A stretch of 44,084 nucleotides of DNA from Verrucomicrobiota bacterium. Lineage in GTDB: Bacteria > Verrucomicrobiota > Verrucomicrobiia > Limisphaerales > SIBE01. A model generated the notes under the pieces. That model worked only from the letters and a program-made list of their open reading frames with translations, made no database searches and was not told the DNA's origin. Numbering within the stretch: position 1 is the stretch's first letter; every line of letters begins with the position of its first letter. Made by a program: the position numbers and the translations under genes. The DNA is taken from positions 1 to 44,084 of the forward strand of contig JACQWK010000184.1 in the NCBI GenBank assembly GCA_016209525.1. Direction: 5' to 3'. Below, piece by piece: positions 17,761 through 26,417 of the stretch.

Positions 17761-20700
17761 CTATTCCGAAGTGTTTTGGGTTTGAAGACGCAGCCGATAG
17801 AATCGGCTGGTTGAAAATGCGTCCGCAGGCATAAACTCTTGCACCGAGCCGCTCCCAATCAGATCGCTAGCCAGTGGTTTCCAGTCCGGCTCGAGCAAGC
17901 TGCCCGCGGCTTCGATGGTGTAGGTACGCCCTGGAATACCGAGCCAGCGCAGCACCACGCGATTCCTCGTGCCATCGACTGGCTGAGCTTCCAGACGCAA
18001 GGTGGAGGATGCGCTGACGGGACTCGTCCCTGCCAGGTATTCGCCGAGGTTGGAGAGGCCGTCGTTATCTGGGTCCCAGTCGGGTTGCGCTGATTCAGCA
18101 GTCACGCTGCCGAAGAAGCGGATTCTCCATTCGTCGGAGATGATCTCCGGCTTCTGCTGCGCGGTCGTTTGCACCCAGAGCGATGCGGGCCGAGTCTCGA
18201 AGTCATACTGCGTCGTGAGATTGGGCGAACCATCCGCGTTGGAGAAGCGCAGCGTGTAAACTTGGCCGGCCCGAGCCGTGTTCGGAAGCGTGACTTGGAT
18301 CTGGCCCAACAATGTCCGGTTCTGCAAGGGTGGGTTGAAGGAATAATTCGGAACGATGGGCCAGCCGCAAAGCAGATCATTGGGCGCAATTCCGGCGTTT
18401 TGGATCGGCTTCGCCAGTCCCGCCGCGGGAACAAACTGCAGCGGTTGTTGCAACGGAGGAGCGTCGCCCTCTGGGTAAAGCGTCGCGCGGAAGGCCAGGC
18501 CAGAAACTTGAAAACCCGTGCCGACGGTCAGATAAACGGGGACGGCGACAGGCGCGCCAGGTTGAACGTTTTCTTGCGCGGCCGCGCTGATCGCCGCCTG
18601 ACGAAGCCAGAATCCAGAGTTGGCGGACTCAGCTAGGCTGCTTGCCGGCAAATTAGCCAGAGCCGCGCTCTCGCCGGACGTCGATGTCCGAAGGCCGTTC
18701 GTGGAGTAGAGCCGGAACCAGCGGCTGGCATCCAATCCCAGCGACCGGCGCAACACGATTTGCCAATCCAAGAACCGGATCAGGCCGTCGCCACCGGCGG
18801 CATCCCGAGTGTCTTCCGGATAAGCGTCCAGCGCACTGAAGAGGTCGCTGAACGGATACGGCACTCGGACGCCGAGCGAGGCGCTGAAGGCATTATTCAC
18901 GTCGTTGTTGTTGAGCGCACCGTCGCCGAATCCGAGGCCTCCGGAGAGCCGGTCCGCGTTGTACCAGGACGCCGGCGAAGAGTCGCCGGCCAAGAAACCG
19001 ACTTCACTGACCACGATCTGACGAGGCTTCATCGGGCCGAGGGGCACCGCCTTTTCCAGCGCGTCGGAGGTCCCGGAGGGGTTGAGGATTCTTATTTCAT
19101 AGCGGCTGCCGCTCGCCGCGGTGGAAGGGATGGGCACAGCGAGCATGGCGACAACCCCGAAGTTCTTTACCGAGAAATTGGCGTTTGTGCCGATGAATGT
19201 GATGGCGAGTCCCCGGGCCGGACCGTCGTCGTATCGAAACGCGCCGAATGTGCTCACCCCTTCGGACTCGGCGGAGGTCACGATGCGGATGAGTTCGTTC
19301 GTGGAAAAGGAGAGGGCCCGGAATTGATCGGGAATCGCGGGCAGATCGGCCGTGCTTGGCGCGACTTCGACTCGGAACTGCAATGACTTTAGTTGCTCGG
19401 TCAAGCGCAAGTTCACTGTGATGGGCACGATGGTGGTGGATCCTGGCCCGGCCGCTATGTCACGGGTCACTCCGATTTCGTTGGTCGCCACGGGCTTCCC
19501 TTTCACGACTTCGCTGGCGCTTGCGCCGACGAAGGCCACCACGCGCAAGGAGGTCAAATCACGAGTGGTTTCGCGCCACCGAATTGCGCCGACATTGTTG
19601 CTGAGCGCCAGCCGGAAGCTATTCGTCGTGGGATCGGTCGCATCGGTCGTGTAAAAAATTCGGTTGCTGAAAAACGAGTTCGTGTTCGGATTGATGACGG
19701 TAATATCCTGACCCAACGGATAGTAACCGGACTCCGGCGTGATGATCGGCGGCAAGACGACGAGATTGGTGCCGGCGCCGGCGCTTCCCGGCGCGGCCGT
19801 AAGCCCGGCTCCTGTGACCTCGCGCACCAGATGGTAGTACGCTTCAGTCGTGTAAACCTTCCCGTCAGAGCCGGCCGAGACTCCAAACGGTTCGCGCGCT
19901 TCGGCGAACTCGGCGTTGCTGTCGAACCAGCCGGGGAGAATGATGGGATCGCAGTTCAAACATTCCGGACCTTCCCACGCTTGAGGATCGACGCCATAGA
20001 GTGTCACGACGACCCCTTCGGGCCGGATGAGGCGCACCCGATGATTCATCCGATCCGCCACGAGCACGCTCCCGTCCGGCGCGCGCGCCAAATGGTGAGG
20101 CTGGTTGAATTGAGCATTCGCATGCGATCCATCCCGGAAACCGGCAACGCCGGTGCCAATCCGATCGATGATAGCTCCGGTCTCGGGATCGAGGAAAAGG
20201 ACGCGGTGGTTGTCCGTCTCGCTGACGGCGACGAGGCCGCTCTCGAGGATGGCGATGCCGCTCGGCTGATTCAAGCCCTGGGCGACTGTTCGCGCGGTTT
20301 CCCTGCCGGGTTCAATCCGTACCACGCTTTTGCCGCCTGCGTCCGTCACGTAGAGTGCGTCGGTCCGGTCGAGCGCCAGGGCCGTGGGAGCGATGAACGG
20401 CACCCGGAGGGCGGAGATGTTCCCGAACCGGTCGATTCTTCGAAGCTGTGTGTCGCCCCGGGTCAGCACGTAGAGATTGTTGGTTCGATCGACGGCCAGC
20501 GCGACAGGCTGGTTGAGCCCGCTGAGGAATGTGCTCGCCCGGTTGGCGCTGAGGTCCAGTTTGCGAACGGCGCCGTTATCGCGGTCGGCAACGAACAGGT
20601 TTCCCGTAAGATCAACGACGACGCCCGCGGGGAAGTTGAATTGGGAATTCTGCAGCGTGTTGCCGTCCCTGTAGCCGGCGTCGGGTCCGGCGGCAGACGT

Positions 20701-20781
20701 GCGGCCGCCTCCAAGAGTTCGGACCTGGACCTGAGCGGCGAGAGGCGGAAGCCAAGCAAAGACGAGCAACAGAAGCACCAA
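17761..20781 (-). CDS. Giant secreted NHL / cohesin-like / dockerin-like protein, paralogue C
   Basis: About 1006 residues. The order of domains matches paralogue B: NHL repeats (VADRDNGAVRK, VADRMNHRVRL), chitobiase-C-like modules, cohesin-like A, a dockerin-like pair (GDGALNNNDVNNAF and GGDGLIRFLDWQIVLRRSL), cohesin-like B, a calcium loop (DPDNDGLSNLGEY) and a tail. The start is uncertain. The hydrophobic leader (VLLLLVFAWLPPLAA) has no ATG before it; the in-frame TTG at 20781 or GTG at 20778 are the nearest candidates. Further upstream the frame is dispersed repeat and then overlaps the secretin gene. Either an unusual start or a lost leader is possible. Its 5' end faces the 3' end of the secretin gene across about 400 bp. 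Confidence 0.78.
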   Translation of the reverse strand: MVLLLLVFAWLPPLAAQVQVRTLGGGRTSAAGPDAGYRDGNTLQNSQFNFPAGVVVDLTGNLFVADRDNGAVRKLDLSANRASTFLSGLNQPVALAVDRTNNLYVLTRGDTQLRRIDRFGNISALRVPFIAPTALALDRTDALYVTDAGGKSVVRIEPGRETARTVAQGLNQPSGIAILESGLVAVSETDNHRVLFLDPETGAIIDRIGTGVAGFRDGSHANAQFNQPHHLARAPDGSVLVADRMNHRVRLIRPEGVVVTLYGVDPQAWEGPECLNCDPIILPGWFDSNAEFAEAREPFGVSAGSDGKVYTTEAYYHLVREVTGAGLTAAPGSAGAGTNLVVLPPIITPESGYYPLGQDITVINPNTNSFFSNRIFYTTDATDPTTNSFRLALSNNVGAIRWRETTRDLTSLRVVAFVGASASEVVKGKPVATNEIGVTRDIAAGPGSTTIVPITVNLRLTEQLKSLQFRVEVAPSTADLPAIPDQFRALSFSTNELIRIVTSAESEGVSTFGAFRYDDGPARGLAITFIGTNANFSVKNFGVVAMLAVPIPSTAASGSRYEIRILNPSGTSDALEKAVPLGPMKPRQIVVSEVGFLAGDSSPASWYNADRLSGGLGFGDGALNNNDVNNAFSASLGVRVPYPFSDLFSALDAYPEDTRDAAGGDGLIRFLDWQIVLRRSLGLDASRWFRLYSTNGLRTSTSGESAALANLPASSLAESANSGFWLRQAAISAAAQENVQPGAPVAVPVYLTVGTGFQVSGLAFRATLYPEGDAPPLQQPLQFVPAAGLAKPIQNAGIAPNDLLCGWPIVPNYSFNPPLQNRTLLGQIQVTLPNTARAGQVYTLRFSNADGSPNLTTQYDFETRPASLWVQTTAQQKPEIISDEWRIRFFGSVTAESAQPDWDPDNDGLSNLGEYLAGTSPVSASSTLRLEAQPVDGTRNRVVLRWLGIPGRTYTIEAAGSLLEPDWKPLASDLIGSGSVQEFMPADAFSTSRFYRLRLQTQNTSE

Positions 20782-20823
20782 CCAACTTACAGAGGAGACG
20801 GTGGGATGGACTACCCGCGGAAG

Positions 20824-20877
20824 GTTTGTAGTCCCGCCTTTAGGCGGCCCGAACCGGCTAAAGCCGGGACTACAAAC
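20824..20877. repeat. 54-bp hairpin, GTTTGTAGTCCCG family
   Basis: GTTTGTAGTCCCGCCTTTAG (20824-20843) pairs with CTAAAGCCGGGACTACAAAC (20858-20877) with one mismatch and a 14-base centre. It lies just upstream of the leader of paralogue C, between it and the secretin gene, and could influence its mRNA 5' region. Confidence 0.75.
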
Positions 20878-20942
20878 GCCGACCTGTCGTTCATCCAACG
20901 GTCTCGTCAATAAGGACTGCCGGGTGCACCGGCTTGTCGTGG

Positions 20943-21089
20943 GTAGCGGCGGGTGTCCTCGCTTGCCGTAGAGGGCGGCATCTTGCCGTCCGGAATTAGC
21001 CGCGAATCTCGACGCCTGACCGAATTCACGCCCAGGTTCCGCCGGGCGAGACGCCGCGGTTCTGCGGCAGGCGGGACGCCCGCCGCTAC
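20943..21089. repeat. 147-bp palindromic repeat with GTAGCGGCGGGYGTCC ends
   Basis: GTAGCGGCGGGTGTCC (20943-20958) and GGACGCCCGCCGCTAC (21074-21089) are inverted arms with one mismatch. A half copy (GGAGCGGCGGGCGTCCCGCC) occurs near 39656. It fills most of the gap between secretin and paralogue C together with the hairpin at 20824. No gene is supported in 20782-21181. Confidence 0.7.
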
Positions 21090-21181
21090 TTGTGCCGACC
21101 ACTCGCAGGCGCATCCAAGACCGCCCGACAGATGTGCCCTTTGTTGTCAAAACTGATTCCATTGGCTGCGACGCATATTGC

Positions 21182-22885
21182 TCACCGGAACGCCGGTTTT
21201 GGCACTGGCTTGGTCCAGTCGTGCGGTTTGCCGGAGTTCCAAGCCGACCCTTCTGTGTCTGGTTTCTCAACAGCTTTGTTCTTCAGGAAATCGGTGCTGG
21301 TCGGCTGGAAGTCATGGTCTTGGACAATCGTTGGGGTGACAAAGATGATCAGGTTGGATTTCTTGCGGGCTTTGGAGTCGCGGCGGAAGAGCAAGCCGAA
21401 TCCCGGCAAATCTCCCAGAATGGGGACCTTGGAGTAGGTCTTGGTGGCCTCGTCACTGATGAGTCCGCCCATGACCAGCGTATTGCCGCTGGGGATCATC
21501 ACTTCGGTCTCCATCCTGCGGATGGCATAGACGTTGGCTTCGTTGATGTCGCCATTGATGATTTGCCGGTCTTTGGAGTCGATGTTGGACACTTCCGGCA
21601 CGACTTTGAGCACAATGTTGCTCTGGGCCGCGATGCGAGGGGTGACTTTGAGGATCGTGCCCAGGTTGGTGTAAGTGATTTTGGCGGTGGGAGGAGTTTG
21701 CGCCGAGCCGGGGGTAATCTCAAAAATCGGAAATGCGCGCGTCACCGAGAGAGTGGCGACCTGGTTGTCGGCCGTGACTTGGCGCGGCGTCGCGACGACT
21801 TCGGTCTCGTTGTCGCTGTTGAGAAAAGAAAGGACAGCCCTCAAGCCGTCGGCATTCAAGAACGCCGTGCTCGGATAGAAACCGCGCAAGGTATCCAATC
21901 CCAGGCCGCCGAAGCCGAGTTCGGTCGTGAGGTCGGTCCTTGCCGACGAGCCGGAACTGCTGGTCACCGTGCGTCCGCTGGGAAGCGTGATGGTGGATGC
22001 TTGCCCTGGGGTTTGTGTCGTGGTGGTCCCGCGCGTTCGGCCATTGCCGAACGTGACATTTTGCGCTTCGAGCGTTCCGGACCAGTCGATGCCTTTGATG
22101 GTTTTCGGATTTCGTGAAGTCTCAAGCAAGCGGGCTTCGATCAGCACCTGGCGGGTCGGAGTGTCGATTTGCGCGACTAAGTTGGTCACGGCTTCCGTTT
22201 CCGGCTCCGTGGCGACCAACAAGAGCTGGCTGGTGCGAAAGTCGGCGGTGACTCTGCTTTTGTTGGTATCGGCAAACGTGGACCGAATTAATTCCATGAC
22301 ATTCGTCGGGTTGCTGTACTTGAGCTGGAGCATCGTGGTGATCCGCGGCGGCTCGGTAGGTTTTCGAGTGACCCGGGAGATTTTGGTTTTCGGATTTTCC
22401 AGGAGCGTGAGGCCGTGAATGTCCAGCACCTCGACCAGCGCATCCTTGGCCGAAACGTTGTCCCATCGCAAAGAAACCGTCGGCACCGTGGGCCTGCCGT
22501 CCGGTCCGACGGGGGCCAGGTTGGTGAACGTGATGCTGGGATCGATGTGAATATTAATATTGGCTGAACGGGCGAGGAATTGGATAGCCATCGGCAGTTC
22601 CATGTCGAGGGTCAAGGGACCTTTTTCATCCGCAGCTTCCTTCGATGCGGGTGGCGCAGCAAGGTCCACGGGTTCCGCGGGCGTTGCCGGTTCCGGCTGC
22701 GAGGCGGCCTTTGGACCGGGTTGAGCAGACGGCGAGCCGGGTGTTGCGGCCTGTCTGGGGGCGTCGCCTGGAACGGGCTTCTGAGGCACTTGAGGCGTGG
22801 CGGGATCTGCGGCCGGCTGGCTGAATCCGGCGGTCCCGCTCAGGCCCAAGGCAACGGCAAGCAAGAGGGCGAGCTTAGTGTTCAT
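21182..22885 (-). CDS. Type IV pilus / type II secretion-type secretin (PilQ/GspD family)
   Basis: 567 residues with a signal peptide (MNTKLALLLAVALGLSGTAGFS), a Pro/Ala-rich linker (25-85), a short secretin N-terminal domain (LTLDMELPMAIQFLARSA), one NolW/N1-like repeat (MLQLKYSNPTNVMELIR to LVAQIDTPTRQVLIEARL) and a C-terminal secretin domain with the signature VPILGDLPGFGLLFR and SNLIIFVTPTIV. It forms an outer-membrane channel. It is shorter than classical PilQ and has few periplasmic domains. It is the last gene of the pilMNOP cluster and starts 45 bases after the PilP-like gene. The arrangement resembles Akkermansia Amuc_1098-1102. Whether it serves pilus assembly, protein secretion or surface display is open. 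Confidence 0.92.
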   Translation of the reverse strand: MNTKLALLLAVALGLSGTAGFSQPAADPATPQVPQKPVPGDAPRQAATPGSPSAQPGPKAASQPEPATPAEPVDLAAPPASKEAADEKGPLTLDMELPMAIQFLARSANINIHIDPSITFTNLAPVGPDGRPTVPTVSLRWDNVSAKDALVEVLDIHGLTLLENPKTKISRVTRKPTEPPRITTMLQLKYSNPTNVMELIRSTFADTNKSRVTADFRTSQLLLVATEPETEAVTNLVAQIDTPTRQVLIEARLLETSRNPKTIKGIDWSGTLEAQNVTFGNGRTRGTTTTQTPGQASTITLPSGRTVTSSSGSSARTDLTTELGFGGLGLDTLRGFYPSTAFLNADGLRAVLSFLNSDNETEVVATPRQVTADNQVATLSVTRAFPIFEITPGSAQTPPTAKITYTNLGTILKVTPRIAAQSNIVLKVVPEVSNIDSKDRQIINGDINEANVYAIRRMETEVMIPSGNTLVMGGLISDEATKTYSKVPILGDLPGFGLLFRRDSKARKKSNLIIFVTPTIVQDHDFQPTSTDFLKNKAVEKPDTEGSAWNSGKPHDWTKPVPKPAFR

Positions 22886-22930
22886 ACATCACACGTTTTG
22901 GTTTCAGCAACACCGATTGAATCGTTGCGG

Positions 22931-23500
22931 CTAGGGGCCAGCGGGCTCCCGCAGTTGTTTGACTCCGGGCTCACCTTCAACGGTTATTAGAACGCAATCG
23001 TCACGAATCTCAAGACAACGAATGAGAACTTTTTGAGCGTCGGCGGCGCCGGCGGCATTGGGGACGAAGACGGTGACAGAGCCCCGTTCTCCGGTTTCGA
23101 AAAGGGTTTGGTTGATCATGGCGAGCGGACGCGTCTTGCTGGGCCGAATGCCCGTGAGCTTGATGTAACTCGAAAGCGGCAGCCGCGGCGGTTGATTGGT
23201 GGACGGTCCGTCCGCCGCGACTTTCGGCAATCGAGTCGAGGTCGGGAAGAAAGGGTCTCGGCCTCCGGGGCGGCGTTCGAAGACTGCCTTGTGCGTTGCG
23301 AGTTCATTGCTCGAGACCATGCTTTCGGTTTTCGCTGTTCCCACATTGGTCGCCGGGCCCGCGGCCGCGCTCTTGGACGGAGCCGCCGCGGGGGCTGCGG
23401 GTTTGCTGCAACCCGCGATCAAGACCGAGACCCCGGAGAGCAGAAGCAAGACCATTCTCCGTTTTCTGAAAAACCTCGAATGGAACACGCGGCGTTTCAT
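22931..23500 (-). CDS. PilP-like lipoprotein
   Basis: 189 residues. After a basic start (MKRRVFHSRFFRKRRM) there is a hydrophobic segment and a lipobox-like LIAGC, followed by an Ala/Pro-rich tether. The motif RDPFFP and the segment YIKLTGIRPSKTRPLAMINQ then leads to FETGE, a layout like PilP, the lipoprotein that links the inner-membrane PilNO complex to the secretin. It starts two bases after the PilO-like stop, so it is translationally linked to the operon. Sequence conservation is low and the call rests on position, lipobox and the short motifs. Confidence 0.7.
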   Translation of the reverse strand: MKRRVFHSRFFRKRRMVLLLLSGVSVLIAGCSKPAAPAAAPSKSAAAGPATNVGTAKTESMVSSNELATHKAVFERRPGGRDPFFPTSTRLPKVAADGPSTNQPPRLPLSSYIKLTGIRPSKTRPLAMINQTLFETGERGSVTVFVPNAAGAADAQKVLIRCLEIRDDCVLITVEGEPGVKQLREPAGP

Positions 23501-23502
23501 GC

Positions 23503-24150
23503 TTACATCACGCCGGCGGGTTTGTAGAGCACCACGACGCTCATCGAAATTCGCAACTGTTCTTTGGCGTCGCTATTCAAAAGTTCTTCCGGAACATCCG
23601 CCGAAGGGCCGGCGGCTGCCATGGGTGTTGCCAACGGCCAAACTTTCAAATTCTGAATGCGCAGGTAGGGAAAGCGGTTCTCGAAGTCGGCGATGAATTT
23701 CCCGAATTCGTGAAAAAAGGCGCGCAATTCGACCGTGTAGGCGGCGGTGGAGTAAGGATCGAACTTCGGCAGGAGCAGGAACTGTTTTCCGATGAGCGCA
23801 TCGTTGCTTAGGTTCATCAAGGTGACGTCATAGCGGTCCTTAATAAAGTTAAGCAATTTGTCGTAGATCCATTTCTTTCCAGTTAATTGCTCGACGGGGA
23901 GCATTTCCGCTTCAACCTGGGCGATCTGCTCGTGCAGTTGCGCCAGATCCGCGTCGATGGCCGACCGCCGTTTCACGAGCCGTTGCGCTTTCTCAATCTT
24001 GTTTTGCGCGTCTGCGACGGCCTCATCGGTTTTTTGAAGCTCCGCGTTCTTCGGTCGGACCACGAGGTACCAGAGCACGCCGCAGAGCGCCAAAGTCGCG
24101 GCCGCAACCGCCATCAGTTGATTGCGCTTTTCCCTGGAGAGCTTATTCAT
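23503..24150 (-). CDS. PilO-like inner-membrane assembly protein
   Basis: 215 residues from the ATG at 24150, which overlaps the end of the PilN gene by eight bases. One N-terminal membrane helix (LMAVAAATLALCGVLWYLVV) is followed by a coiled coil (KNAELQKTDEAVADAQNKIE to QVEAEMLP) and a ferredoxin-like periplasmic domain, which is the PilO layout. In Akkermansia the PilO-like member of the equivalent cluster is Amuc_1100, a well-studied host-interacting surface protein, so this gene may be its positional counterpart. That equivalence is inferred from order and fold pattern only. A frame extension upstream to 24306 lies inside pilN and is not used. Confidence 0.75.
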   Translation of the reverse strand: MNKLSREKRNQLMAVAAATLALCGVLWYLVVRPKNAELQKTDEAVADAQNKIEKAQRLVKRRSAIDADLAQLHEQIAQVEAEMLPVEQLTGKKWIYDKLLNFIKDRYDVTLMNLSNDALIGKQFLLLPKFDPYSTAAYTVELRAFFHEFGKFIADFENRFPYLRIQNLKVWPLATPMAAAGPSADVPEELLNSDAKEQLRISMSVVVLYKPAGVM

Positions 24151-25021
24151 TGGAGCGAACCCTCTCGGGGAAAGCGCACCGCACGGTAAAGGGGATGTAA
24201 GAGTCGGTCGGGTTGATCTTGTCCGACATGTCCTCGCCGGGCTGGATGGTGTCCGGCTGAACACTGCTGTTCGTTTTCCCGAGGAACTGGCTGAAAAACG
24301 GCGCATTGGTCGTGGCGGCGTAGAACGGATCCACGCGGCTTCCGTGCGGTTTGCTGTAGTCCCGTCCCCGGATGGTGAGCGCGATTTTTTCGGTAATCGT
24401 CTCCGGTTTCACAACCTCCATCTGGACGGCAACCTGGATTTTTGTCGTGCTGATATTGGGAGGGCTGATCACCAATTGCTGCTGGAACCGCGCGAAGTCG
24501 GCGCGGTTGGTGATCGAGCTTAACAAGGCGCCCGCCACCTCGAGCACGTTGGTTTTGAGCGGTTCCCGGCTCCACAATTTCCACCATTTGCGCGGAGGAA
24601 AGCTGAAATACAGATTCGTTGAGAAAACGATTTGGTTCTGCTGAGTCGAGACGCTGGCGCCGGTGAACGTGACGACGCGCACTTTTTCGTCGCTCACGTG
24701 CTGCAGGGCGTTTAATGCGTGCGACCAAAGAAACCGATTGGTGGAGTAGCTCTCCAGGGAGGCCAAGTGTTTCCGGATCAGGCCGGTTTCACGGTACCTG
24801 TTCGACACTTGCAAATAAGTGGGTTCAATCCGCTTCCATTCTCCCTCCTGGCGGGCGAGTTCGGATTGAGCGGAATTGACTTTGAACTGCAGGTTGAGAA
24901 TCCAGAGCAGGACGAGGGCGACGACCGCGCTGCCGGCCCAGATCGCCCGCTTGACGGGATCGCGGCGGCGCGCTTCTTCCGCGGCTTGCTGCTCAGCCAA
25001 TAAATTAATGCGGATAGGCAT
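24143..25021 (-). CDS. PilN-like inner-membrane assembly protein
   Basis: 292 residues. The N-terminus RINLL is the typical PilN cytoplasmic peptide (INLLP-like) that binds PilM. It is followed by charged residues, one membrane helix (AIWAGSAVVALVLLWILNL) and a coiled coil (NSAQSELARQEGEWKRI). The periplasmic part is longer than in standard PilN (about 190 residues), with an unusual segment around FPPRKWWKLW and a C-terminal extension ending FTVRCAFPERV. It starts six bases after the PilM-like stop and its end overlaps the PilO start. Confidence 0.8.
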   Translation of the reverse strand: MPIRINLLAEQQAAEEARRRDPVKRAIWAGSAVVALVLLWILNLQFKVNSAQSELARQEGEWKRIEPTYLQVSNRYRETGLIRKHLASLESYSTNRFLWSHALNALQHVSDEKVRVVTFTGASVSTQQNQIVFSTNLYFSFPPRKWWKLWSREPLKTNVLEVAGALLSSITNRADFARFQQQLVISPPNISTTKIQVAVQMEVVKPETITEKIALTIRGRDYSKPHGSRVDPFYAATTNAPFFSQFLGKTNSSVQPDTIQPGEDMSDKINPTDSYIPFTVRCAFPERVRSNE

Positions 25022-25027
25022 GGCGGA

Positions 25028-26089
25028 TCAGAACACGGCCATCGCGCCGCCGGTCGCAACCGCCAACAGAGGGCCGGAGGGCTCGATTTCGCCCATCTGT
25101 TCCGGGGGCAGCGCGAGGTTCAGGAAACTGGTTGGGTTCCAGCTCCGGCAAGGAACCATGAGTTCGGTTTGCAGCGTTTCGACGATGAAGGGCGAGCGGG
25201 CCGAACCGCCCGAGATGAATACTTGGGAGACGGTTTTGTCTTCCTGTTTTTCAAAAAAATCGACTGAAGCGCGAAGTTCGCGTCCGAGCGGGGTCAACAG
25301 ACTCATCAGGAAGGGCAGCGCTTCTTCTGCGACCGCGAGCTTGGCTTTCTCGGCTTCGGCGTAGCTCGTGTTCATTGCCTCCGCCAAGCCGGCGGTGAGC
25401 CTGTCGCCTCCAATCGCGACGACTCGGTTTAGACTCAACTCGCCATTGAGGAGGATGCTGATGGTGGAATGTTTGAATCCGAGGTCAACCAGGGCGATGA
25501 TTTCCTTGGCGAAGATTTCCGGTTGCGCCAACTCGAACGCGTTCGCGATTCCGATCAGGCTGGGAGTGACTTGGTCGGCCACCAGGCCGGCGTTCTTGGC
25601 TGCTTCTTGGAGCGTATCGAGAAACTGTTTCCTGGCTCCACCAACCAGCACTCGGCATTTCTGGCTTTTCTGGGGCTCGGCACTGCCTTGTGCGTTCCTG
25701 GCGGGAAGCACGTGACAGTCAAAAATGTAGTCGGGGAGATCCTGTTGAAGATAGTTCTTGCTGCCGTACTTGAGCATGCGGCGCAGGTCCGACACCGGCA
25801 TCATCGGAACCTCAGCGTGTCGCAAGAGTGAGTCGTCCACCCCAACCAGCAGCGAGAGTAGCTTGGTCTTGGCGCCCAGAGTCTGAGCGATGGCTTTCAG
25901 GTGAGCAGTGAGAGCATCCACCGCGGACGCTTTTTCGCGTGCCGGGGCTGGTTGCACGGCGTAGCGCAGCAATTCGAAGCCCTCCGCCTTCCGCTGGATG
26001 CAGACCGCTTTGGTGGTGTGAGAACCCAGATCAACTGCCACGGCCAGCGAACGTTTTTTGCCCAAAGAGGTTTGGAATGGCAAAGCCAT
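25028..26089 (-). CDS. pilM: PilM-like actin-fold ATPase of pilus/secretion assembly
   Basis: 353 residues of the FtsA/PilM actin-like family. The phosphate-1 motif is VAVDLGSHTTKAV, the second phosphate site IALVDLGFKHSTISIL, and the adenosine motif VFISGGSARSPFI. It acts on the cytoplasmic side of the inner membrane by binding the PilN N-terminal peptide. It is the first gene of the operon, and its leader has only a weak ribosome binding site. The cluster lacks PilB/PilT-type ATPases and PilC, so energy-driving parts must be encoded elsewhere or be absent. Confidence 0.88.
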   Translation of the reverse strand: MALPFQTSLGKKRSLAVAVDLGSHTTKAVCIQRKAEGFELLRYAVQPAPAREKASAVDALTAHLKAIAQTLGAKTKLLSLLVGVDDSLLRHAEVPMMPVSDLRRMLKYGSKNYLQQDLPDYIFDCHVLPARNAQGSAEPQKSQKCRVLVGGARKQFLDTLQEAAKNAGLVADQVTPSLIGIANAFELAQPEIFAKEIIALVDLGFKHSTISILLNGELSLNRVVAIGGDRLTAGLAEAMNTSYAEAEKAKLAVAEEALPFLMSLLTPLGRELRASVDFFEKQEDKTVSQVFISGGSARSPFIVETLQTELMVPCRSWNPTSFLNLALPPEQMGEIEPSGPLLAVATGGAMAVF

Positions 26090-26417
26090 TGGTAATCTTT
26101 CTATATCCCGTTTCCCGTTCCTCTTTCAAGTCGCATCTGCCCGCCGAGAAGGGTTTCTACAGTGCGCGGTGAGGACACGAAAAGGGTCGCGCGTGCGGCT
26201 GACCCGAGGCCACTGCATGGACTAGCCACCCTGACGGCCCGAACTGCTCCGCCTTCAAGAAACTGAGGCCAGTTTCCAAGCTCCAATTCTGGGAGAAACG
26301 CGAGGGTGGGCAAAATCAGGGAAATCCTGATTTTGTGGTATGTGCCGCCCTGACATGACGACTCATGTTCTGCGAACAGGCTGCGACGGTCGCACAGCGG
26401 CATCGTTGGGCGCAGCA
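26090..26417. other. Gene-free stretch between pilM and the phosphodiesterase gene
   Basis: No gene is supported. It must contain the promoter of the pilMNOPQ operon (minus strand), but I see no strong -35/-10 pair. The only distinct structure is the hairpin at 26311-26335. Confidence 0.45.
26311..26335 (-). terminator. Candidate terminator hairpin after the phosphodiesterase gene
   Basis: CAAAATCAGG (26311-26320), loop GAAAT, CCTGATTTTG (26326-26335) is a perfect 10-bp stem. Read on the minus strand it lies 83 bases past the phosphodiesterase stop, and TTTTG closes the stem, giving a short U-run. The symmetry would let it act in either direction. Confidence 0.45.

Noticed and set aside
19393..20913. 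Open frame of 506 codons on the plus strand opposite paralogue C
   Set aside because: It mirrors a coding frame, has no recognisable domain, and similar mirror frames occur opposite paralogues A and B and the secretin gene.
20821..21090. Repeated palindromes between secretin and paralogue C as a CRISPR array
   Set aside because: The units are different hairpin families, not identical direct repeats with regular spacers, and no cas gene is present.
10080..21181. The three NHL proteins as cellulosome-type scaffoldins for cellulose breakdown
   Set aside because: No glycoside hydrolase with a partner dockerin is in the window, and the cohesin/dockerin assignments rest on short motifs only.
21092..22117. 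Open frame of 341 codons on the plus strand opposite the secretin gene
   Set aside because: The minus strand encodes an unmistakable secretin signature; the plus frame has no family features.
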